From: Gremmenia infestans | Lineage: Eukaryota > Ascomycota > Leotiomycetes > Helotiales > Hamatocanthoscyphaceae | Reading direction: 5' to 3' | DNA length: 64,000 nucleotides | Assembly (NCBI GenBank): GCA_032629725.1 | Contig: JAFEVB010000018.1 | Span: 372,001 to 436,000, forward strand | In this document: positions 35,066 through 47,121 of the stretch, in pieces | Position numbering within the stretch: the stretch's first letter is position 1 | Layout: every line of letters starts with the position of its first letter | Notes under the pieces: generated by a model | The model's input: only the letters and a program-made list of their open reading frames with translations | Told to the model about the DNA's origin: nothing | The model's database searches: none | Position numbers and translations under genes: made by a program

Positions 35066-37667
35066 GACTTCTGCGGAAGGTTTCTGCGAGGGTTTGGCTT
35101 TTGATTTTACATGCATATGAGCGATAAATGGCGAGGAATATGGAGCTAGGAAGGATCGGGCATGGTTTTATATCGGTAGAGAGAGATGTGGTTGGCGAGT
35201 TCAATGATTTCACGTTTTCCAACATATTCCGTTTCATTTGAGAAACTATTAAGTATATTTTTGATTCTTTTCTATAAAGCACTTTAGGACCACAAAATTC
35301 TACTTATTGCGGGCGCTTGCTTTTCTTGCTAACACAGGATCCGGACTTTTAGGCAAGTACTTGCTCGTGTTCCAAGGGATAAACATCGCGCATACACTTT
35401 CTCCATTCTAGATTTCTCTCAATCAGCTCTTTGCACTATAGTGATGTTATATAAAGAAAGCAGGCAACATCGCAATGTAAGGTTCAAAGCATAGGAGCTT
35501 TGGATGACAAGGAATGATGAATGTCTGATGCTGGCCAATTGGTCCATTTGTGAAGACTTTCGTTTGCGGAAATGCTAATTTCCTTGCTATTACTTTACAA
35601 GCATGCTTTCTGCCTTCTGGTCTATACTGCTATACCGTAGTTGGTAAAATTATCTGTTCTGCTCAAAATAGCCGTATGTAATTGCTGTCAAGGGTTATGT
35701 TGTTGTTAATGACTGGCTTGCTGTTATCTGTACGCTTACTTTGTCTTGAGATTCTCTTTAAGCGGGAATTCATTTTGATACTATTTAGGAATCCAAGATT
35801 TGATATAGATTGATAAATGTGACGAATGGCTAATGGATTACTCGACTACAACCACTAGTATAATCTTCAGAGTGGAAACGTATCTTGCGTTCCATGGGTA
35901 CCGAATGACTTTGATATCTGTTTTATACCGTGGCGAAGAGACTTAAATGTTCGTGTGAACAGTGAATGTAACACTTCAAGTGTGCGTAACAAAACGAAAC
36001 GTGAAGTCGCAACTACCTATCACGGCAGTAAATGGGCTTGAGGGGTCAATTGCCTATCTTGAAATAATATATATTTAAGCCATTGGAAGAACTAATGTTC
36101 GAGCAATGATCTTTCCACTACCACCACAATGGGTCTTTCAGACCACTGCCTAACTCTCTCGGGGTGGGGGATGACGATTGCAGCCCTCGGGCCTGCATCT
36201 ATTCAAATTTCCGTAAAAAATTATATAGGATACGCAGGAAACCTTAAGTGTTATCAAAGAACCGTTTGGTTATTAGCATATCTGCTGTCATTTTCATAAT
36301 CTCGGTCGTGCTATTTAAAGGAGGCATGAAGGGGAAGACTGACGTCGACGTAACTCTCAAGTTTCATCTACTATAACAATCGCATACTTTGGTTGTGAGA
36401 CGTAGTAATGGTTTCAATATCTTAGGTTCTTAGCACGGAGTTGTTTTTCTCGTCATTCGTATAAGGTGGAAGTTACAGATGTAAAGGTGTATATATAGTG
36501 CGGGGTGTTGGAAATACCTCGAGGAGAGTCAGTTAAATAGGAAGGCACGAGGCATAAGGGTTCCTAAACAACCCTTTCAATGCACATATATATTTCAATC
36601 ATGTTACTTAATAATATATTAAACATCTCAGAAGACGAAACACACTCTCCATAGGAGAAGGCCTAAGACTGTTACTCTCAGCCCATATAGTGGTTTGTAT
36701 GGATGCTAAATGTCCCCCTTCCCTACCAGGATTCAAAGTTCTAAGTTTTAATTAGTGTTTCGAAGCTGTCCATTTGTCGGTTGCTGTCAAGCAAATATCC
36801 ACTGTCGTTATTTTCAAGTCGGTCGCAGAGAATATGAGACAGAACTAGCTTTAACTTTAGTCACCTCAGTGATAGTCTTGCTTGTTCAATGATGACTTCT
36901 GGAAGATGATCAGTACTTTCCCCAGACAGAATGGCGACGTCATATTGCCATATCTAGTAGTCGGCATATCGTTTAAATCACTTAGGAGTGTAAGATATAT
37001 ATACCGTTTGGTAGAAATTTGTCTGCCCCTGAGTCGCTCGCTTGGCCCATTCAAAGGAAAAGAAGTGTGGAATTGGGGGGATACAACTGTGGTTCTTGCT
37101 AGTATCAATATGCAATTCAGGCTCAGTGGCTCTGAATTCAAGAATTGCTTAATGTTCATGAAGATGTTCTCATGCTCTTTCTAGCTACTAACACACCCAG
37201 TATCTTCACCCTTTTTCAAAACAATTAATCTGTCAGAAATGCCACATCCTAGTTCTCAACCCTCCTTATGCTTCCTAACAACTGCTTTTCCTCTCCCATT
37301 TGTCAAGATCCAGCCTTCACTTTCACTTCCACCTCCACATCTGCTATCTTCCCTGCTCCGTAAACAGTAAACTCAATGCACCGTTCCGGTCGAAACCCTT
37401 CCGCGCATTCCGCCCCAAACTGGTCTGATACATGCAACACATGCTGAGATACCAAGCACGATTTCAGGAGTGATATACCATCTTGGACGTACGCGACCAG
37501 ATGGAGGCACCTTTCTGGCTCTCTTTTTATAAGACGGTTTACGCAAGGCTCTGACTTGATTTGACTTGTTGCGTATTCATTCAGTCTTGACAGCTGCTTT
37601 TTTGATGTGCGAAGCGTTTTGAGTTGTTCTACTATATATAGCTAGCCTAATTGCCAACGTGTACAAC
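35066..37667. other. Gene-poor AT-rich stretch
   Basis: The longest gap in the window (2.6 kb). It is visibly richer in A/T than the flanks, especially 35.3-36.7 kb, with TA-rich runs (AATATATATTTAAG, ATATATATTTC). I see no transposase, reverse transcriptase or terminal repeat that I can support. The best frame, 36866-37159 on the minus strand, is 97 codons with no recognisable domain. A decayed mobile element is possible but not shown. Confidence 0.45.
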
Positions 37668-38549
37668 TCAGATTAAATCCTTATCCATATCGATCTTCTC
37701 ATCTGTTGCCTTCATTACCTCCACCACCCCATCTCCCTCATCCTCATCCCCATCGCCATGCATCCCATCCTCACTCTCCTCACTCTCCCCATCCGTACAA
37801 GCACCACACTCACAAACAAAACCATACCAATTCCTTAACGCCCCATTCGCCCCACTCTTATGTCCATAATCAATCGTCAACTCCTCCCCCTCCATCAGCT
37901 TCCAACTATTCCAAACCAACAACCCACCATCCCTTTCTCCTTTCTCCTCTCCATCAACATCTACATCTCCACCCTTCATCTCTAGCTCCCGTCATTCCCA
38001 CCAGCAATTCGGCACACAACAATGGTTAATCAGCCCCGCTATGCCAAAAACCCCCGTCGCAGCACCCTTTTTAATACTAAACCCATAACTCCCCAGCACG
38101 GCCCGATTTACACTCTCCATCTCCCTTTCCTCCCCTTCACTCCCACTCCCACGTCCACGTCCAATTCCACTTCCACTTCCCCTCCTCCTCCTACCACTAT
38201 ACCCACGAAGTCCCAGAAACACCTCCCTCTCCTCCCTCCCCAATTCCTCCACAACGGCATCCAGCGGATCCAAGCAGGGCAGTTCCTTGAGATCAAATGG
38301 TGTCTGTGCTTTTGGGAGCATGAGTAGCGGGCGCTCGTACAGGATTACAGAGCCCGCTGGGATGTCGTGAAGCGCGAAGACGCCGAGGCCTTTGGAGGGG
38401 GTGGGGCGGATGGCGAGGTGCGTGTGTGGGGTGAAGTTGAATGGTGTGGGAGGGGCGCGGGTGAGGAAGTCGGGACGGTCGAGGGCGAGGTTGAAGGTTA
38501 GGGGATGGGTTGGCGATGTTTGTAAGAGGGGTTGTGGTTCGGATGCCAT
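37668..38549 (-). pseudogene. SET-domain protein gene interrupted by an in-frame TGA
   Basis: From ATG 38549 to stop 37668 the frame is continuous over 294 codons except for one TGA at 37994-37992. Upstream of it are the SET N-flank (IRPTPSKGLGVFALHDIPAG) and the core GIAGLINHCCVPNCWWE; downstream in the same frame are LLVWNSWKLMEGEELTIDYG and the post-SET NWYGFVCECGAC. These are the adenosylmethionine and lysine-channel motifs of SET methyltransferases, split between the halves by the stop. The codon is probably a mutated TGG (Trp), since WWE-W would fit the strand here. A 20-nt removal (GTGGGAATGACGGGAGCTAG) is too short to be an intron. The alternatives are a true loss of function, stop read-through, an allele or a base-call error. 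Confidence 0.7.
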
Positions 38550-39067
38550 GGTGGTGCTGGATGGTGTTGAAAAGAGGCGTGTTGATTGCTCTCGGGGTAT
38601 GTTTCTTCGAGATGGTTGAGAAGTTTTCTTTTGGTGTTATTCACCAGTCGAGTCTCTTTGTTGTGATGATGGTTCTTTCAAAGTGAATTGAGCAACGCGT
38701 TCAAAAGCGGACCGCTGGAATCTTGGTCCAATGGAGACAATTTAAAGTATAAAAGAAAGACTTTGTGTGGTCAATCAACCGACCAGACTTGCTAGGAAGT
38801 TCTGAAAGACAAAAAGGCAAAAGGACAAAGGTATTATCTGCTTCCATTTAAGTTAAGCTTGTAAGTTGAAAAAGAGAAATAAGTCTGAATGTTTGCTCCG
38901 ATTCAAGTGAGAGATATAAACTAGCAAGGAGGACCTGAAACAGAAAAAAAATTGCTTAATGGCTCACTCCACAATTATAATTCAAGTGTTCCTTCCGCTT
39001 GCCTCAGTACTACATTTAATAGTAATTATGATTTAGTCAACAATCTACACGGTTTTTATAACCTCAC
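38550..39067. other. Intergenic region (SET gene promoter / transpeptidase 3' end)
   Basis: About 520 bp between two minus-strand genes. A- and AG-rich segments (38740-38960), no gene. Confidence 0.5.
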
Positions 39068-41087
39068 TCAAATAACAAACGCACCACTATTCTCCTGTCT
39101 AGGCTCACTAGCCGCCTCAAAGGTTCCATTCGCTAATCTCCTCAACGCCTGCGCAGTTGTCTGTCCAGGCGCCACGAAAGTGACATTCGCGCCAATCTGC
39201 GCAAAGAACGCAGTCGTCTCATTATTATAACCCTGCACATCTTGATTCCCGTATTCAAAAGACACAACTCCAGCGAGCTGGTCGTGCATTCGAGGTTGCG
39301 CGAGAGCTTGTGCCGAAGTCATGTTTTGGTCTAGCACGTGCCACAGGTGCTGTTGGATCTCGGTGATGATGCGAGAGCCACCTGCGGAGGCGTGCGAGAT
39401 GTAGACGGATCCGTCAGGGTACTCGACGATGGAGGGGGAGATCGAGGAGAGTGGGCGCTTGAAGGGTCGGATATAGTTTGCTGGGGAAGCAGTGAAGCCG
39501 AAGGCATTGGTTGTACCTGGGACGCTGAAATCTGCGATATGTCAGTAAGAGAATGTTTGTAGAGTAGGGAGTACATACCGTTCATTTCATTGTTCATGAT
39601 AACGCCTGTCTCGGGAACCATGACACGACTTCCAAAGAGCGTATTGACAGTAGATGTGATGGCAATTGTGAGGCCACTCTTGTCGGCTGCGACTGCAGCA
39701 CTTGTTCCGTCGTCGGTCAAGATATCATAAGTGGATGGGTTATATGCTTGGTTACTCAAAACACCATTTGCTTTGATCAGGCTTCGGACTTCCCCAGCGG
39801 TCTTCTCGGAGTACATCCTCTGCTGATATGCTGTGATATTCGTAACAAAGGTTGGGTCTCCGAGTTCTGTTCGTTGACCATATCCAAATTTCATTGCCTC
39901 GTCTAGGTAATGGGTTGATAGGTTCAGTAGTGAAGGTGTAGACATATCATAGCCTTCGACGATTTTGAGGGCACTCAAAACAACTGCCCCGCTGGATGGC
40001 GCACTTCCAGTAGTAATTTTATATCCTCGGTATGTGATATTTGAATGGGGTCTTATCTTAATGCTGTAATTTGCCAAATCTGAAAGGGTCATAGAACCAC
40101 CAGATGATTGAAGGGCATTAATCGTAGCATTCGCGATGGGTCCGTAATAGAAAGCGTTTGGACCATGCTCCGCAATAGCCTGGAGAGTTTTGGCATAACG
40201 CTTTCGGTACAACGTATCCCCCAATTTAACCAAAGTTCCGTTTGGCGCAAAGTCGAGAGCCCACGATGGGTCTGTTGTGAGGAAGGAGTTGTTTGCGGTA
40301 GATCCAATATATCTCACAAGATCTGCGGTCACCTCTTGACCATCTCTCGCAACCTTGATTGCCGGTTGCAATAATTGCTTCCAGGGCTTCGATCCGTATT
40401 TCTTGTGCAGGTATTCCAATCCGCGAAGTTCGCCGGGCACGCCGCTTGCTAGTCCGCCGTAGAGTGAGAGGTTGATGTTGGAGGAGTACATGGATTCCTA
40501 GGAGCCAAAAAGTTAGTATTGGATTTTCCAAGTAATATCAGGAAGAACAAAGCTCGGCGCGGGCATATGACCGGCAAAGTTTCAGTGTCTCGCTCGATTT
40601 GACTGTCAGAAATCGATGCCGAATTTATGTCTACCCCGAGACAAGTGGATAGGTGCTTTGGGCGCCTCAAGGCAATATGCGGAAAGCTCCAATAACTCCC
40701 CCCCGAAAACCCATTAACTTACGAAAGCTGCACCAGGAGCCATTTCTCTAAAGTCAATAAACTCGTATTCTCCTTTCGGCGAGCGAACCGTCATGAATCC
40801 ACCGCCGCCAATACCAGAGTGATACATTCCAACCACCCCCACGCAGAATTGCTGGGCAACAAGCTTTCACTCAATCAGCTTCTAATCACAATGTGCAAGT
40901 CTCCCCAGGGCTTTCAGTTGGTACTTACAGCATCAGCAGCATTTCCCCCATGCTTCAACACATCAATGCCAATCTGCGAGCACACTTTGCTCTCAGAAGC
41001 TACAGCTCCATTCGCACCTTCACAGATTGGTTTTGGATACGCAGAAGCAAGCGCACTGAGCGCAAGGAGAAGGAGGGAGGAAACCAT
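39068..41087 (-). CDS. GGT: Gamma-glutamyltranspeptidase, secreted
   Basis: Four exons (41087-40929, 40851-40723, 40497-39579, 39531-39068) give 556 residues. The N-terminus MVSSLLLLALSALASA is a signal peptide, so the enzyme is secreted or vacuolar. Family motifs in order: GANGAVASESKVCSQIG, LKHGGNAADA, HSGIGGGGFM, then the autoprocessing site DDGTSAAV, whose threonine (about T361) becomes the N-terminal nucleophile of the small subunit. LFGSRVMVPETGVIMNNEMN follows, then SISPSIVEYPDG and the C-terminal HASAGGSRIITE. It cleaves the gamma-glutamyl bond of glutathione and its conjugates. Several N-glycosylation sequons agree with secretion. Members of this family are usually 550-600 residues, so the model looks complete. 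Confidence 0.95.
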
Positions 41088-41793
41088 ATTTTTTGCTCTG
41101 CGGGAGGAGAGGCTGGGGTGGGAGGAACTTTAAAAAGCAAGTAAATAGAACGTAGGAAGCTACGGCTAGTCACTGTTCTCTTGACCTTCTGGGGGAAGGC
41201 ACGCTCGAATGATTCGATTAACAGAATGAAACGATTCAAGGAAAGAAAGTGAGTAGATTTAAAAGAACTGTAGATTGTACCTCCCTAGCTTCGGTGTTAC
41301 CCGATCACTCATCATGCCTGCAGGAAAACCTCGAGCCTGCAGATCCGAAGATTAGATGGATATGGATATTTCGAGAGAGCTTTTCCCCACTTCCGCGGTA
41401 CCTGGATGCTTGGCATGATATACTCCGTATAACAAGTAATTAGAATCACTGCTTTTGCATGATTGGCCATGGCTTCTACCGTTCACAAGCCCTATCCGTT
41501 GTGGCGGAGAGGGGAAGCTGAAAGAGGAAGCTCAGAGTGAGATAACGGAAGAAGTTTGATATGAAATATCGGTCAGAAATATGGGGTTGTGATACACCAG
41601 ATAGATCGCTGCTGCACGGACCATACGAGGCTTCGCTACGCTACTATGTAGGCAAGTGCGAGGCTACCATCTCTCGTCACAAGTTTACAATATCCTTCAA
41701 TTTTAAATGAGAAAAAAAGTATACCTTCTTATTACCCTAACCTTCTTCTAATTATCAAGCATTTTTTCAAAGAGCTTCTTCAAATTCCAGATT
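41088..41793. other. Intergenic region
   Basis: A 700-bp region with the transpeptidase promoter. One TACTCCGTA motif (reverse of TACGGAGTA) lies at 41421. No gene. Confidence 0.5.
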
Positions 41794-43036
41794 CTAGTTT
41801 CCTGCCACCTTCCGACTAGCTCGACTCTTCTTAAGAACTAAATTAATCTGGCTGTAGCTCTGCTTCTTGTCCCCCACTTCCAACAATCGTATAAATCCAG
41901 GCTTGCTTTCTTCTGATTCAACAATCGTCTTGCTTCCCAGGCTCTCCCTTTGTTTATACCATTCTTCAAAAGTGGGTGCAAACAACCGATCCATCGCTAG
42001 CATCAATGGTTGCTGAAACCCAATATCTATCTCATCTTCAATGAAAGTCTTAAGATATCCCTTTTCCTCAAGACCGGTCTTCAAACATCTTCCATAAAGT
42101 TCCATGTCCAACTTCTCAACCTCCCCCGGACGATACGTGCGTAGATTTCTTTGTAAATTATGGAAAAATGCTACGTAGCAATACTCTTTTTGGTGGGCCC
42201 AGCCCAGCATCATGAGTGAGATTTGCTGGATGAGCACAGTCGAAGGTGACATCTCCAAGCATGTCACTAAAACCTCTACCATATTTTCTATGGAGAATAG
42301 ATCAGACGCAGGTTTGATGTCCTTTCGAAGTTTGCTGACAGGTCGGTACCCGGTCTTCTCGAAGTTCTCGTCGAGAGCAGGAAATAAGTTGCATAGTCCA
42401 GTATTTCGAAGATATTCCCAGGACCATTCGTGGACAATTGCATCGGCAGGGATGCTTCCCCAAGCGAGCGTCTCATTGTTATACTTCAGGTCTGCCTCGA
42501 GGCCAACGCTTCGACGCACTTTATTGCAGGATGCAAAGCTTCCATCATGAAGTTTCCAGCTATCAATGACGAATATCTTTATGCCAGTCTTCCTCTGCCG
42601 TGAGAATTCCCGGGCGTCATTGAGACTCCTCAAAAAATCCGATGTCAGCGATATAAAAGGCCCTGCAACTTTCAAATCCTTATCAAGATGGTTCTCAACA
42701 CGCTTCTTAGCATCTTCTTGTGAGTTGAAAGCTTCAGGAGGTGGAAATAGTCGCGCGTGAATATCACCATTCGATCCCCTGATATCTGATCCCGAAGATA
42801 CTACTCTAAAGAGATATTCATGGTCGAAGCAGTTGATGTGGATTTCTGGTGTATAATGGTTTTTCTACATAGAGTAAGATGTTATTTTAGTCCTGTTGGT
42901 GATTGTGAAAAGTGTATACACCCACCAATGACTCTTGTTCCTGCACTTCATCTTCGGCGCATCGAGTTACGTATCGGTTTTCCTCATTGTCCGCGATATC
43001 CAAATTAGCCAACTGCCGCTCAAGATGCAAATTCAT
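41794..43036 (-). CDS. Uncharacterised protein with DUF7587-like N-terminal domain
   Basis: Two exons (43036-42926, 42864-41794) give 393 residues. The N-terminal part has DHEYLFRVVSSGSDI, then NHLDKDLKVAGPFISLTSDF and a run ending KIFVIDSWKL. This pattern (FRV..., HL......PFIS..SD) resembles the fungal DUF7587 domain, found in many ascomycete proteins and of unknown function; I make this match from memory of the pattern only. The remainder contains HEWSWEYLRNTGLCNLFP and a helical C-terminal half with no recognised domain. No signal peptide or membrane helix. The first exon was chosen because its ATG opens a frame that joins exactly at a GTGGGT...TATGTAG intron. Confidence 0.6.
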
Positions 43037-43814
43037 ATTGTTTGATCACGCCCGTCGTTCACTTCGAAATGGTGTTTATTTGCCACTGATGCTGTTAATC
43101 ACTCAAAATGAAAAAAGGAGGAATTCCAAGTCTAATATACAAACACCAAATTTGTTCGCGTTTGTTGGTTCTGCTAGGCAGCGGGCTGACTGGGCCTCCT
43201 GAAAGTACACCCAAGTAGGGCTTCGCCACATCCCCACAAAACAACCAGAATATCGCATGAATAACGATCTAAAGTACGCCTAGCATAGGCGAAACAATTC
43301 AATGTGAGCTGAAAGGCACTTTTTTGTGGTTATCGTACGGTAGGTACCCGTGACCTAGTTTTATCAATGCTGGAACCAACATCGCTTAACAAAAGGGGCA
43401 GCCGCTGGCGGGGCTGCATCACTTTAACATTGATGATGCACAAAGAGTGCCAAGGAGATGAAATGATGCGAAGCAGAAAGCTATAAAGTTGACGCCTGCA
43501 GCAATAGGTATCATAAATTCCAGAGCCGGCAGTCCCGCTCCTCGAAGCTTTTTGATGTTGCCTGTCTCGCGGCTTGAAATGCTCGTGCACTTGCGTGAGA
43601 AAGAATCTAGTCCACTGGTACTTTAAAATTATAAAAAGTCGTACGTAAATCAGTATTCTATTACCAGTCAAGTGAAAATGGTCTCTTGAAACTTTGGGAT
43701 CTAGCAGCACGAACACCCATATTACCAACCGATCTATTTAAAGCCATGCCGCCAGAAGAGCTTCTTTCAGATACTGCTCAACCATTCCCTCTCTCCATCC
43801 CATCCACCGCCCAC
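43037..43814. other. Intergenic region
   Basis: About 780 bp between two minus-strand genes. No gene, no repeat of note. A minus-strand frame at 43330-43728 has no recognisable domain and is not called. Confidence 0.45.
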
Positions 43815-44485
43815 TCAATTATCAACAGCAGCCTTCGCCGGATCCCCTAAACCCCTAATCCTCTTCTGATCATACGCAAACGGCAACAACTGCTGCACGC
43901 TAACCGTCCTCAGGACCCCCTCATCATCTTTCACAATAACCTTGATATCAGGATAATAATCAAACATCATCTGTCTGCACCTGCCACACGGACTGATGAC
44001 CCCCCGATCATCATTCGCTACAGCCACAACATGCGTTAACACGACTGGCTTGCCCTGGGCGTCGAGGATGCCAGGGACCATGGCGGAAGATACGCCTGCG
44101 GCAACGGCGTTGGCAAACATTACATTCTCGGCACAGGGACCGCCAGACCCTGGTTCGACGTTTAATTTAATGAATGGAAGAAGGGACAAGGGGGTGGGAG
44201 AGAAGGGAAGAGAAAGGGAGAGGAGAGAGGGATGTATGTACAGTGATACACGTTAATGCCGGTGAAGATCCGGCCGTCGCTGGCTAGTGTAGCGGATGAG
44301 ACAGTAGAATCTGTAATCGTGCGGTGCGGTGCAGAGCGAGGAACGGCATCGATGCAAGTGACTGCTGCGTCGATGACTATTCTCCGTAAATCATCAGTAC
44401 TCTTCCTGCCCACTTTCAATTCAACTCTAAGAGCAAGAGCAAGAGCAAGAGCCTTAGAAAACACAATACTCTGTAAAAATCTCAT
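43815..44485 (-). CDS. Cytidine deaminase family enzyme (blasticidin-S deaminase-like)
   Basis: Two exons are used: 44485-44242 and 44149-43815, giving 192 residues. The core has SDGRIFTGINVYHW, then SGGPCAEN (zinc ligand Cys and catalytic Glu of the C-A-E motif) and SPCGRCRQMMFDYYPD (the P-C-x2-C pair), the complete zinc-binding set of the cytidine deaminase fold. GINVYH followed by GGPCAE is close to the fungal blasticidin-S/cytidine deaminase branch, so the substrate could be cytidine or a nucleoside antibiotic. The start is uncertain: 44485 gives an Ala/Leu-rich N-terminus, longer than usual for the family. A more distal ATG near 44560 (MTLTQTELS) looks typical of the family, but I could not find an in-frame splice to it. 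Confidence 0.78.
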
Positions 44486-45030
44486 TCTCAACTCAACAAT
44501 TCAGAGAGCAGGGATCAAGAAAAGAAAGGGCAAGGTACGAGAGAGTTCTGTCTGTGTAAGTGTCATGATTGGGAATGCTTCTGCTTCTGCTTCGTTCGAT
44601 TGGATAGATACTTGGATGGAAGGTAGAGATGAAAAATCTAAAAGGGCTGGTTTGAGATACTAATTGTATAAGTACAAGGCTGAGATGAGAGACGCAGAAG
44701 ACGCCGGCGTGAGTCAAGGCTATCTAGGTAAGCAAGCTACTGCACGCGAAGCTAAAATAGTAAGGTTACATATACGAGACTACCTACCTGTTGACTTGAT
44801 TTTGTGACTTGCACTGTCAGTTTCGTAACTACTGGGACTCTTTTACAATTGAAGTTTAGTGGTCAACCATCTGATTTCTTAAGTGAGAAAATATTTCATC
44901 TTGAAAGCATGATTTTCTGAAGAGTTGGGGGGAATGATGACTGATCCGCACGAATTTTCAAAGTCACAAAAATTATAGTCAGGAACGTGAATTTCACTAT
45001 GCTGCGGAAAAGCAATATGGAGTAACTAGC
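44486..45030. other. Intergenic region
   Basis: About 545 bp that holds the 5' end of the deaminase gene (possibly with an additional first exon starting near 44560) and the RAD1 3' flank. A GCAAGA repeat lies just inside the deaminase gene (44434-44450). Confidence 0.45.
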
Positions 45031-46095
45031 TCAACCTTCTTCGTCCTCATACTCATCTTCCTCGTTTTGTGAATCCTCATCGTCGTCTCCTTCCTCTCGA
45101 AGAAAAGGAACAAATCTGAAATCAATAAAACTGACACCGCCCCCTTCTACCTCAACCATAAATTGCAAGCTCAAAACACCCTGCTCGTCACCACGAACGC
45201 TGACCTTACTGGCCAATCTCATTGCTTCAGCTGCTGCTTTGATCATCTCGAATTTGTAGCTCTGAGTCCACTTCTCGGCAACGGTGAATGTCTCCAGTAA
45301 CTCTCTGCCTTTGGAGAATTCGACAGCCGCACTACCCAGGTGTCCTGATGCTGATAAGCTGAGGTATGGTGCTTCGGGATAGGCATTGATGTCTAGACGA
45401 CTTGGAGTGGTAGATGAAAGTTCTGTAACAGCATCGAAAAGCCAACGAGCTTGCATGATGATCTTCACTTGCATAGCATCTCGTTGAAATGGGATATCTT
45501 CCGGACTTTCTGGCTCGTAGGTATTTAGATTGCAGGTCGTGGTTACACCTGATTCTTCGAGAATGATGCTGAACGGCGAACCAATGCCAGCGTAGGAGAG
45601 ACGGCATACACCTGTCATGCCAAGCGCTTGATTGCTGAATGCGTTTGGACGGCCAACGCGAATATTACTGCCATATCCACCATCATTGTCAGGTTTGGAG
45701 GTCCGCGCATTGCTAGCATCTGCAACACCGAATATTTGCAAGGTTTCAAGGAGGGCGGAAAGAGAGATTTGGAAACTGGGGAGATCGGGGGCGATGGACT
45801 CATCGTCAGATGGATCAGATTCGGGAAGGTTGCAATTAAACGTGGTAAACAGGGCCTTTTCAATGAATACAGTGCCTAAGAAAGAGTTACTACGGGAATC
45901 ATAGGGAGCGCAAAGAAACTAACCTTGCATGACCCTAGATTCCTCGACCGCAAATCTCAACCCTTCATTGCTGATTTGGACTTGTGCTTTGGTTGAGAAA
46001 CGAATGCAGTTGAGTAATTGAAATAGCTGTCTAGCAGAACTTGATACGGCCTTGAAAATGGGAGGGCCATTCTCTGCCTCGACGATTGCAGACAT
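45031..46095 (-). CDS. RAD1: DNA damage checkpoint clamp subunit RAD1 (9-1-1 complex)
   Basis: Two exons (46095-45924, 45875-45031) give 338 residues. The PCNA-like N-terminus has SSSARQLFQLLNCIRFSTKA, QISNEGLRFAVEESRVMQG and, after the intron, VFIEKALFTTFNC. The middle has MTGVCRLSYAGIGSPFSIIL and the second half EAPYLSLSASGHLGSAAVEF. The C-terminus VSFIDFRFVPF and an acidic tail (DDDEDSQNEEDEYEDEE) close the protein. These are Rad1 features: it forms a ring with Rad9 and Hus1 that is loaded at damaged DNA and activates Mec1/ATR signalling. The start at 46095 aligns with the family; an in-frame ATG at 46197 would add a non-conserved extension. It lies 163 bp from OST5 on the same strand. Confidence 0.9.
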
Positions 46096-46258
46096 CTTGT
46101 TTGCTGTGTATGTGTATGGTTCGAAATTGAAGAGATTGGATGGCAGGTAAATCACTGGGTATTCTATGTTCTGAACTCCTCTGCTTTTATCCTCCAACTA
46201 CTGTACAATTGACGCGGTGGTAGGAAATTCGTGGCTGGATAGATAATCGAGGGGTTTG

Positions 46259-46603
46259 TTATACATAAACGCCAACCGCACAGATCATGTAGACTGCACC
46301 AGACCTGTGAATAATTAGCAACTTTGGAGGGTTACGGAAACATGCTTTGCAGATGTACATACGCAAAGGCTGCTGAGGCCGGAATTCCAATAACTGGTAC
46401 GTTTACCACGGAACGGTCTTGTATTCGTTAGCAATGGCACTTTCATAGCTATTGTCCTACTCACTCAAACCGAATAATCCAGTGAGAAGAAACCCAATTG
46501 TCAAGAGAGAAAACCCCAGGAAGAATTGGCTGCCCTTTCCGACGGTTGGTACGAAAGGACTGCCGACGGCGCTCTCCCAGACCTGATGCAGTGATGACTC
46601 CAT
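46259..46603 (-). CDS. OST5: Oligosaccharyltransferase subunit OST5 (TMEM258 family)
   Basis: Three exons (46603-46465, 46417-46363, 46304-46259) give 79 residues, a normal length. Two membrane helices are visible: one in QFFLGFSLLTIGFLLTGLFG and one in SGAVYMICAVGVYV at the C-terminus. VWESAVGSPFVPTVGKGSQF and NVPVIGIPASAAFA are the conserved loop and second-helix start. OST5 is a small subunit of the ER oligosaccharyltransferase that transfers glycans to Asn-X-Ser/Thr. The gene is too fragmented for simple frame searches, but every splice join restores the expected sequence. Confidence 0.9.
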
Positions 46604-47121
46604 AAGCGTGGGTTTCTTTTTGCTGGGGAGTGGAATTTAGATCAAGGGGTGTTCGTTGATGCGGCGTGCCGGATGAAGCTTCGTGAATGTCCAGGAACTG
46701 GTGGTAGTTGTTGTTTGGAGTTTTGGAACAGCTCGGATTCTTTCATATCTCTCTCTGTTCGCAGTTGCCAGAAGACGCGCAAACGATCTGGCATCACCGA
46801 ACACGGCTTAGCGTCGGCATCGGTAGAAAGATTGTCCGGTATCAAGCGTTCCGCTAAGCTATAAGTGGGGAAATATGACCAATTCCAACACTCTCTCCAC
46901 GATTTGACGTACAGCAGAGGTAGCCACGACCAGCCTCAACACCATCACTGGCAAACCTCACAACCCACGGCAAGAGCAGAGGACTGAAGAAAAATTGCAG
47001 ACTGAAAAAGGTTCAATTGTGGACTTTTTCTCTCCCTTGGTAAGTTTCCTGCCAGCAGATTCCCACAATCAATCACTCCTCAGCATTATTTCCCCTCCTT
47101 TAATAGGCAGCATTTGCTAAC
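46604..47121. other. Divergent promoter region between OST5 and GCN5
   Basis: A 518-bp divergent intergenic region, the shared promoter of OST5 and GCN5. Pyrimidine-rich tracts (47020-47100) lie before GCN5 and may include a leader intron (GTAAGT at 47041 to TAATAG near 47107). No gene. Confidence 0.55.

Noticed and set aside
36866..37159. 97-codon minus-strand frame in the AT-rich island as a transposon remnant
   Set aside because: No transposase or reverse-transcriptase motif and no flanking repeats could be seen.
37975..37998. Short intron to remove the TGA in the SET gene
   Set aside because: The only GT...AG pair around the stop gives a 20-nt intron, below any credible size.
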